From contig NZ_CAHJXN010000001.1 of assembly GCF_903645285.1 (NCBI RefSeq), positions 288,001-352,000 on the forward strand: 64,000 nucleotides of DNA. Direction: 5' to 3'. The notes below the pieces were generated by a model. The model did no database searches, had not been told where the DNA came from, and was given only the letters and a program-made list of their open reading frames with translations. The position numbers were made by a program, and so were the translations under genes. This stretch comes from Streptococcus thalassemiae. GTDB lineage: Bacteria > Bacillota > Bacilli > Lactobacillales > Streptococcaceae. Of this stretch, positions 58,232-64,000 are shown piece after piece; position 1 is the stretch's first letter; each line of letters opens with the position of its first letter.

Positions 58232-60229
58232 TTACCCAATCACACTTCCATTTGGTACAGCTGGATCAACTGTAAGAAGGGTTAATTGTCCATCATGTTC
58301 AGCTGAGAGAATCACCCCTTGGCTGACATATTTTTTCATCATTTTACGTGGTTTGAGATTGGCAACGATTTGAACTTTCTTGCCGATCAATTCTTGTTCA
58401 TTTGGATAGTATTTTGCAATTCCTGAGAGGATTTGACGATCTTCACCATCACCAGCATCCAAGCGGAATTGGAGCAACTTATCAGAACCTTCTACTTTAG
58501 ACACTTCTTTGACTTCTGCGACACGGATTTCGACCTTATCAAAGTCTTCAAACTTGATTTCATCCTTGTTTAGTTTGAGTTCGACTTCGTCTGGATTCCA
58601 TTCTTTTTCGACAGCTGGCTTGTTGCATTCCATTTGTTCCTTGATATAGGCGATTTCTTCTTCCATATCCAGACGTGGGAAAATTGGTGTTCCCTTAGCA
58701 ACTACAGTCACACCTGCAGGGAAATCAGCCAAGCTCAAGTTTTCAAGACTCACTACTTCTTCCAAGCCAAGTTGGGTCAAGACTGCACGACTGGTTTCCA
58801 TCATAAATGGTTCAATCAAGTGAGCGACGACACGAAGGCTGGCTGCCAAGTGGCTCATAACACTTGCCAATTGATCGCGGAGTGCTTCATCTTTTGCCAA
58901 GACCCATGGAGCTGTCTCGTCTATGTATTTATTAGTACGAGAGATCAGAGTCCAGACTGCTTCAAGTGCACGTGGGTAGTCAACTGCTTCCATGTGTGTA
59001 TGGTAGTCAGCGATTGATTCAGCAGCTACTTGAGCAAGAGCATGGTCAAACTCTGTCACGCCCTCTACATAGGCTGGAATTTGTCCATCAAAATACTTGT
59101 TAATCATGGAAACCGTACGGTTGAGGAGGTTTCCAAGGTCATTGGCCAATTCATAGTTGATACGGCCTACATAGTCTTCAGGAGTAAAGGTTCCGTCTGA
59201 ACCAACTGGAAGGCTACGCATGAGGTAGTAACGAAGTGGATCCAGTCCATAACGCTCTACCAACATTTCAGGGTAAACGACATTTCCTTTAGACTTAGAC
59301 ATCTTGCCGTCTTTCATGACGAACCAACCGTGGGCAATCAAACGATCTGGTAATTTGATATCTAACATCATAAGAAGGATTGGCCAGTAGATTGAGTGGA
59401 AACGAAGAATGTCTTTTCCTACCATGTGGAAGACTGTTCCATTCCAGAACTTGTCAAAGTTACCATGTTCGTCTTGACCGTAGCCAAGAGCTGTCACATA
59501 GTTGAGCAGAGCATCAATCCAAACATAGACAACGTGTTTAGGATTTGATGGTACTGGTACACCCCATGTAAAGGTTGTACGAGAAACTGCCAAATCCTCT
59601 AAACCTGGTTCGATGAAGTTGCGTAACATTTCATTCAGACGACCATCTGGAGTGATAAATTCAGGATGGGACTTGAAAAATTCTACTAAACGGTCTTGGT
59701 ATTTGCTAAGGCGAAGGAAGTATGATTCTTCAGATACCCATTCAACCTCGTGACCTGATGGAGCAATTCCACCTGTCACGTTTCCAGCTTCATCACGAAA
59801 TACTTCTGCAAGCTGGCTTTCTGTAAAGAATTCTTCATCTGATACTGAATACCAGCCAGAGTATTCACCCAAGTAAATATCATCTTGAGCCAGCAAGCGC
59901 TCAAAGACCTGTGCGACAACTTTTTCGTGGTAGTCATCAGTTGTACGGATAAATTTATCGTATGAAATATTTAGTAATTGCCAGAGTTCTTTAACTCCAA
60001 CTGCCATTCCATCAACATAGGCTTGTGGTGTAATGCCAGCTTCTTCCGCTTTTTGTTGAATCTTTTGACCATGCTCATCAAGACCTGTCAGATAAAAGAC
60101 ATCGTAGCCCATTAGGCGTTTGTAACGGGCTAGGACATCACAGGCGATGGTTGTGTAGGCAGAACCGATATGAAGTTTCCCAGATGGATAGTAAATCGGC
60201 GTTGTAATATAAAAATTCTTTTCAGACAT
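58232..60229 (-). CDS. metG: Methionyl-tRNA synthetase
   Basis: 665 residues from [25 protein letters not shown] ribosome site; upstream frame to 60271 is excluded. Charges tRNA(Met) and initiator tRNA. HIGH as [14 protein letters not shown] as KMSKSKGN, anticodon-binding helices, and the C-terminal tRNA-binding (EMAP/OB) domain from about 560 with [12 protein letters not shown]. No zinc-finger cysteines in the CP domain are obvious. I saw no T-box upstream. Confidence 0.97.
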   Translation of the reverse strand: MSEKNFYITTPIYYPSGKLHIGSAYTTIACDVLARYKRLMGYDVFYLTGLDEHGQKIQQKAEEAGITPQAYVDGMAVGVKELWQLLNISYDKFIRTTDDYHEKVVAQVFERLLAQDDIYLGEYSGWYSVSDEEFFTESQLAEVFRDEAGNVTGGIAPSGHEVEWVSEESYFLRLSKYQDRLVEFFKSHPEFITPDGRLNEMLRNFIEPGLEDLAVSRTTFTWGVPVPSNPKHVVYVWIDALLNYVTALGYGQDEHGNFDKFWNGTVFHMVGKDILRFHSIYWPILLMMLDIKLPDRLIAHGWFVMKDGKMSKSKGNVVYPEMLVERYGLDPLRYYLMRSLPVGSDGTFTPEDYVGRINYELANDLGNLLNRTVSMINKYFDGQIPAYVEGVTEFDHALAQVAAESIADYHTHMEAVDYPRALEAVWTLISRTNKYIDETAPWVLAKDEALRDQLASVMSHLAASLRVVAHLIEPFMMETSRAVLTQLGLEEVVSLENLSLADFPAGVTVVAKGTPIFPRLDMEEEIAYIKEQMECNKPAVEKEWNPDEVELKLNKDEIKFEDFDKVEIRVAEVKEVSKVEGSDKLLQFRLDAGDGEDRQILSGIAKYYPNEQELIGKKVQIVANLKPRKMMKKYVSQGVILSAEHDGQLTLLTVDPAVPNGSVIG

Positions 60230-60320
60230 AATTTTTCCTTTCCAGGCAAATGAAACCTGTTTTTCTAACACTTCATTATATCACATTTTTAAGGATTTTT
60301 GATAGGGAAATCCATACAAA

Positions 60321-60348
60321 AACAAGATAGACAAGTGTCCATCTTGTT
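60321..60348 (-). terminator. Terminator of the MacAB-like exporter
   Basis: AACAAGAT-GAC / GTC-ATCTTGTT hairpin, five T on the minus strand, just past the permease stop. Confidence 0.85.
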
Positions 60349-60352
60349 GATC

Positions 60353-61612
60353 TTATTCATAACGAAGGGCTTCGATTGGATCAAGTTTCGATGCCTTGTT
60401 GGCTGGCAAGACTCCAAAAATCATACCCACACTAGCCGAAACCGCAAGACTAAATAGGGCAACTGGGATCGATACTCCCACTTCTATACCCGCAATCAAG
60501 CCTTGCAATAGCAAACCTGCTAAGGCAGTTAAACCACTTGCAATTGTCAATCCAATCAAGCCACCTAACAAAGTCAAAATCATGGATTCAATCAAAAACT
60601 GAATTAAAATATTGGCACGCGTTGCACCCAAAGCCTTACGAAGACCAATCTCACGAGTGCGCTCTGTCACCGAAACCAGCATGATGTTCATAACACCAGT
60701 TCCTCCAACAAAGAGGGAAATCCCTGCGATGGAACTGATAATCGTCGTCATAAAACTAAACGATTGTTGAATTTCTGCAAATGTAAGCGACTCATCTGCC
60801 ACCTGATATTCTCCCTGTTGCAAGCCTGCAAGTTCTGTCATTTTTCGTGCCAGTTCTGGACCCAGAGTTGGAGTTAAACTGGTATCATTCACTCGAAAGA
60901 CAATACTAGCTATTTCATCTACATTAAAATTCGCAGCAAGGGAGATATTGGTAGTAATAGGCAAGCCACCAAAACCATATATTTTTGAATTTTTAGATTC
61001 TGGACTAGTATAAACACCAATGACTCTATAACTAAAACCATTGACTTCTACAACCTTGTTAATAGCTTCTTGAGGAGAGCCAAATAGACTAATGGATAAT
61101 TCTTCATCAAGCAAAATGACACTTGCAAATTCTTTGAAATCTTGTTCTCTCAGGCTACGACCTGCAAGAATTTCATTGTTAACAGCCTCCATATAAGTTC
61201 TGTTTCCACCTGTCAAATTGGCATTTTCAACCTTTTTATCTTTATAAGTCAAGATGGCGTTCGTTGAGTTGGTTACATAGTAATTATCCACTCCCTTGAG
61301 TTTGGCTGCCTCCTTGACCCAAGATTCTTGCGGTTTTGGTGGTTCAACATGAACTTCCTCTTCTTTTCCAGAAACCGTAAAAGCTGATTGTTTCTGAGTA
61401 AAAGATCCATCTTTACTTTTTTTAGAAGAGAAAAAGACACTGATATTTTTCTGAGATCTGGTCATGTTTTTATTTAGATATCGAGACATGGAATCACCCA
61501 GAGCCATAATCACAACAACCGATGAAACACCGATAATAATCCCAATCATGGTAAGCAAAGAACGCATCTTGTGAGCCATAATAGATGAAAAGGCAAATTT
61601 CAGATTCTGCAT
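60353..61612 (-). CDS. MacB/FtsX-type ABC permease
   Basis: 419 residues. First span about 17-37 (MRSLLTMIGIIIGVSSVVVIM), a large extracytoplasmic MacB_PCD domain, and three spans near 285-310, 340-365 and 380-400, with ERTREIGLRKALGA before the second. Matches the pneumococcal MacAB-like pump reported to export antimicrobial compounds. Starts one base past the ATPase stop. Confidence 0.92.
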   Translation of the reverse strand: MQNLKFAFSSIMAHKMRSLLTMIGIIIGVSSVVVIMALGDSMSRYLNKNMTRSQKNISVFFSSKKSKDGSFTQKQSAFTVSGKEEEVHVEPPKPQESWVKEAAKLKGVDNYYVTNSTNAILTYKDKKVENANLTGGNRTYMEAVNNEILAGRSLREQDFKEFASVILLDEELSISLFGSPQEAINKVVEVNGFSYRVIGVYTSPESKNSKIYGFGGLPITTNISLAANFNVDEIASIVFRVNDTSLTPTLGPELARKMTELAGLQQGEYQVADESLTFAEIQQSFSFMTTIISSIAGISLFVGGTGVMNIMLVSVTERTREIGLRKALGATRANILIQFLIESMILTLLGGLIGLTIASGLTALAGLLLQGLIAGIEVGVSIPVALFSLAVSASVGMIFGVLPANKASKLDPIEALRYE

Positions 61613-61613
61613 C

Positions 61614-62315
61614 TTAGTTTTCCTCCTTTTCTAACTGAGCACTATCAGATGAAATAACTCCATCTCGAATGACAATCTGGCGTTTGGCATAAGCAGCGAT
61701 CTCAGGCTCATGCGTTACCATGATAATGGTTTTTCCTTCTTTGTTCAAGTCAACCAATAGTTGCATGATTTGGTTACCTGTTTTGGTATCCAAGGCTCCT
61801 GTCGGTTCGTCCGCTAGAATAATAGAAGGATTGTTTACCAAGGCACGCGCAATAGCCACACGTTGCTTTTGACCACCAGATAATTCCGAAGGCAAATGGT
61901 GACTACGCTCAGTTAATTCAACCTTTTCTAGATATTCCTCAGCCAACTTACGACGTTTTGAAGACGAAACTCCCGCGTAAATCAAGGGCAATTCTACATT
62001 TTGCAAGGCATTGAGTTTGGATAGAAGAAAGAACTGCTGAAAGACAAAACCGATTTGTTGGTTGCGAACCTTGGCTAGTTGTTTTTCACCAAGTCCAGCC
62101 ACTTCTTGACCTTCAAGATAATACTCTCCACTACTTGGTGTATCCAACATCCCAATCGTATTCATGAGAGTAGACTTACCAGAACCAGATGGTCCCATAA
62201 TGGCAACAAACTCACCCTCATTCACTTCTAGGTTGATATTTTTAAGAACCTGCAGTTCTTGGTCACCGTTACGGTAGCTTCTGCAGATATTTTTTAGACT
62301 AATTAGTTGCTTCAT
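61614..62315 (-). CDS. MacB-type ABC ATP-binding protein
   Basis: 233 residues. Walker [10 protein letters not shown] (40-48), signature LSGGQKQR, Walker B IILADEPTGALD, His switch VTHEPEI. Lies between adaptor and permease; overlaps the adaptor by 17 bases. Energises the exporter. Confidence 0.94.
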   Translation of the reverse strand: MKQLISLKNICRSYRNGDQELQVLKNINLEVNEGEFVAIMGPSGSGKSTLMNTIGMLDTPSSGEYYLEGQEVAGLGEKQLAKVRNQQIGFVFQQFFLLSKLNALQNVELPLIYAGVSSSKRRKLAEEYLEKVELTERSHHLPSELSGGQKQRVAIARALVNNPSIILADEPTGALDTKTGNQIMQLLVDLNKEGKTIIMVTHEPEIAAYAKRQIVIRDGVISSDSAQLEKEEN

Positions 62316-63504
62316 CAGCCTTCACCTCTTTTCCTTCCTCTAGAGAAGACGTTGGGTTACTGATGACCTTGACTCCATTTGTCAGACCTGAAGTGATTTC
62401 TTGGTTGTCTGCATCAGCATTACCCAAACCAACTTCCACTTTCTTGGCCTTTTTCTGCTCGTCAAGCACCCAGACATAGTTCTTATCATTTTCAGTCACA
62501 ACACTTGTTAGAGGAACCAAAATGGCTTTACTCTTATTTTTGACCTCAACACTTACTGAGAATCCTTGTTTCAAATCACCGATTTCACTTGTAACATCAA
62601 TAGTGTATGGATATTTAGAACCAGAATTACCAGAAGCTGCGGCAGCTGGACTAGCTGCTTCACCATTGTTTTTAGGATAGTCAGAAATATAGCTTAATTT
62701 CCCAGTCCATTTTTTATCAGGATACACTTTAGAAGTAAAGCTTACTTCTTGACCTACAGATAGGTTGGCGAGGTTATATTCAGATAGTTCTCCCTTAACT
62801 TGCAAGTTTTCATTACTTACGACATGAACGACTACTTGGCTAGCTCCTGTTGGAGATTTAGAAACATTGTGGTTGACTTCGACCACAGTTCCCTCTAGGG
62901 TACTGAGAACCGTCATTGCATCTAACTGACTTTGAGCCTTACTTAATTGTGCTGCTGCATCTGCACGAGCATCACGGGCATCACCCAACTGAGCGTCAAT
63001 AGAAGCAACAGAATTTCCAGCCACTGGAGTTGGGCTTTGCACCGTTGCATCTTCTCCTCCTGCTGGCGCAGAGACTTGAGGAGCCGGAGCTGAAGCGGCT
63101 TCATTTCGTGCTTGATTGAGTTCATTGATATGACGATCTGCCTTAGCTACTGCTCGACTAGCTGAATCATAGGCCGCCTGCGCTTCTGAACTACTGTACT
63201 TGACTAAAGCCTGCCCTTCGCTGACCTTATCGCCCACAGAAACAAGGATTTCATCTAAATCTCCCTTGCTAGCATCAAAATAAACGTATTGTTCATTTTT
63301 TGCCGTTACTGTTCCTGACAATAAAACAGAGGATGCCACGCTTCCTTCCTTGGCAACAACAAGATGAGTAGCCTCATCTTTTACAGCAGTCTGAGATGGT
63401 TGTCTAAAGAGCAAAATCCCCCCAGCACCCAATACAACTACACTGGCAGCACCGATTGCTGCATACAATTGCCACTTTTTAGCTTTACCATTCTTTTTCT
63501 TCAT
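62299..63504 (-). CDS. HlyD/MacA-type efflux adaptor
   Basis: 401 residues. Signal anchor at 14-31, a barrel/lipoyl domain (VYFDASKGDLDEILVSVGDKVSEGQALVKY), a helical hairpin with Gln/Ala/Asp-rich segment (about 110-205) and beta-barrel, with a Pro-Val-Ala-rich insert (SAPAPQVSAPAGGE). Bridges the permease to the cell surface. First gene of the exporter operon. Confidence 0.92.
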   Translation of the reverse strand: MKKKNGKAKKWQLYAAIGAASVVVLGAGGILLFRQPSQTAVKDEATHLVVAKEGSVASSVLLSGTVTAKNEQYVYFDASKGDLDEILVSVGDKVSEGQALVKYSSSEAQAAYDSASRAVAKADRHINELNQARNEAASAPAPQVSAPAGGEDATVQSPTPVAGNSVASIDAQLGDARDARADAAAQLSKAQSQLDAMTVLSTLEGTVVEVNHNVSKSPTGASQVVVHVVSNENLQVKGELSEYNLANLSVGQEVSFTSKVYPDKKWTGKLSYISDYPKNNGEAASPAAAASGNSGSKYPYTIDVTSEIGDLKQGFSVSVEVKNKSKAILVPLTSVVTENDKNYVWVLDEQKKAKKVEVGLGNADADNQEITSGLTNGVKVISNPTSSLEEGKEVKADEATN

Positions 63505-63539
63505 AATGAAACTCCTTTTCTTTTTTACAATACTTTGCT

Positions 63540-63568
63540 ATTATACCAAATTCCCCTCCAGCAAACAA
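63540..63568 (-). promoter_or_regulatory. Exporter operon promoter
   Basis: Minus strand TTGTTT (63563-63568), 17 bases, TGGTATAAT with the -10 at 63540-63545; about 30 bases before the adaptor ATG. A second site (TTGCCA-17-TATTAT, 63648-63676) lies further up. Confidence 0.65.
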
Positions 63569-63636
63569 TGCAGTTCAGATGGAAATAATGACAGTTCAGG
63601 ATTAAACAATCGTTCGGAAATCCTTCTTTTTTTATT

Positions 63637-63656
63637 GTACTAGTTATATAATACAC
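63637..63656. promoter_or_regulatory. Candidate operator with ACTAGT
   Basis: GTACTAGTTATATAATACAC, imperfectly palindromic, shares ACTAGT with the padR upstream sites. It overlaps the second exporter -10. Tentative. Confidence 0.3.
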
Positions 63657-63770
63657 TATCTTGACTTATTTGGCAAGCTTTTTTGCAATTTTTTGTGCGT
63701 AGCAGATTTTTGCAATCAAATCAAAAAAAAGATAGAATATGACTATCAAAAAAGACACTCGACTATTTAA

Positions 63771-64000
<230 letters not shown>

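Noticed and set aside
58232..60350. T-box upstream of metG.
   Set aside because: The leader is under 100 bases and has no antiterminator motif.

Overview
The window reads as chromosome of a Streptococcus of the mitis/pneumoniae group. The evidence is the pneumococcus-like gene order (gor, a MacAB-like exporter, metG, pepN, ciaRH, dinG, rodA, gyrB, ezrA, clpE, folD, rpiA-deoB-punA, deoD, coaA, the pnrA nucleoside operon, parE-parC, ilvE), three BOX repeats of the boxA/boxB/boxC type, and many promoters with an extended -10 (TGnTATAAT). Two points argue against an ordinary pneumococcus. An ANT(6)-like gene lies between parE and parC, and ParC carries Gly52 and Asp91, which I remember as viridans-type residues. 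S. mitis or a close relative, or a pneumococcus that recombined with one, is the best guess.

Layout, left to right. 0-6.2 kb: start of ilvE, then parC, a phage-like hypothetical, an ANT-like gene and parE, all on the minus strand. 6.3-7 kb: plsY. 7-14.8 kb: one minus-strand nucleoside salvage operon (methyltransferase, pdp, deoC, cdd, lipoprotein pnrA, ABC transporter). 15-18.3 kb: a membrane protein, coaA, rpsT, a small NTPase and a sirtuin. 18.5-28.4 kb: purine salvage (deoD, punA, deoB, rpiA), interrupted by long repeats, a ClC channel, a broken punA copy and a large secreted protein. 28.6-36.9 kb: nnrD, a hypothetical, folD, an amino-acid ABC transporter, clpE with a CtsR box, and small conserved genes. 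37-52 kb: ezrA, gyrB, a HAD phosphatase, a DJ-1 protein, rodA, dinG, a U32 protein, ciaRH and pepN. 52-58 kb: a run of small accessory-looking genes and a PadR unit. 58-64 kb: metG, the MacAB-like exporter and the start of gor.

The most unusual item is the 915-residue secreted protein at 21851-24598. It joins a YSIRK-type signal, Ca-binding-like Asp repeats, a class 3 lipase domain (GHSLG), two F-type (fucose-binding) lectin domains with intact HX26RXDX4R/K motifs, and a C-terminal domain that closely matches domain 4 of cholesterol-dependent cytolysins. The pore-forming domains are missing. I infer a lipase aimed at fucosylated, possibly cholesterol-containing host membranes. It sits in a rearranged spot marked by a duplicated punA 3' end and a 176-bp repeat.

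The second unusual item is a modular structured element directly in front of parC and deoD. It has compensatory changes in its stems and two mutually exclusive pairings, and it ends at start codons that lack a clear Shine-Dalgarno sequence. Extra copies are stacked for about 700 bases ahead of deoD. Five genes (plsY, the 14.7-kb methyltransferase, the HAD phosphatase, dinG, the U32 gene) have an extended -10 only 6-8 bases before the start codon and are probably read from leaderless mRNAs. No tRNA, rRNA, CRISPR array, prophage or intact insertion sequence was seen.
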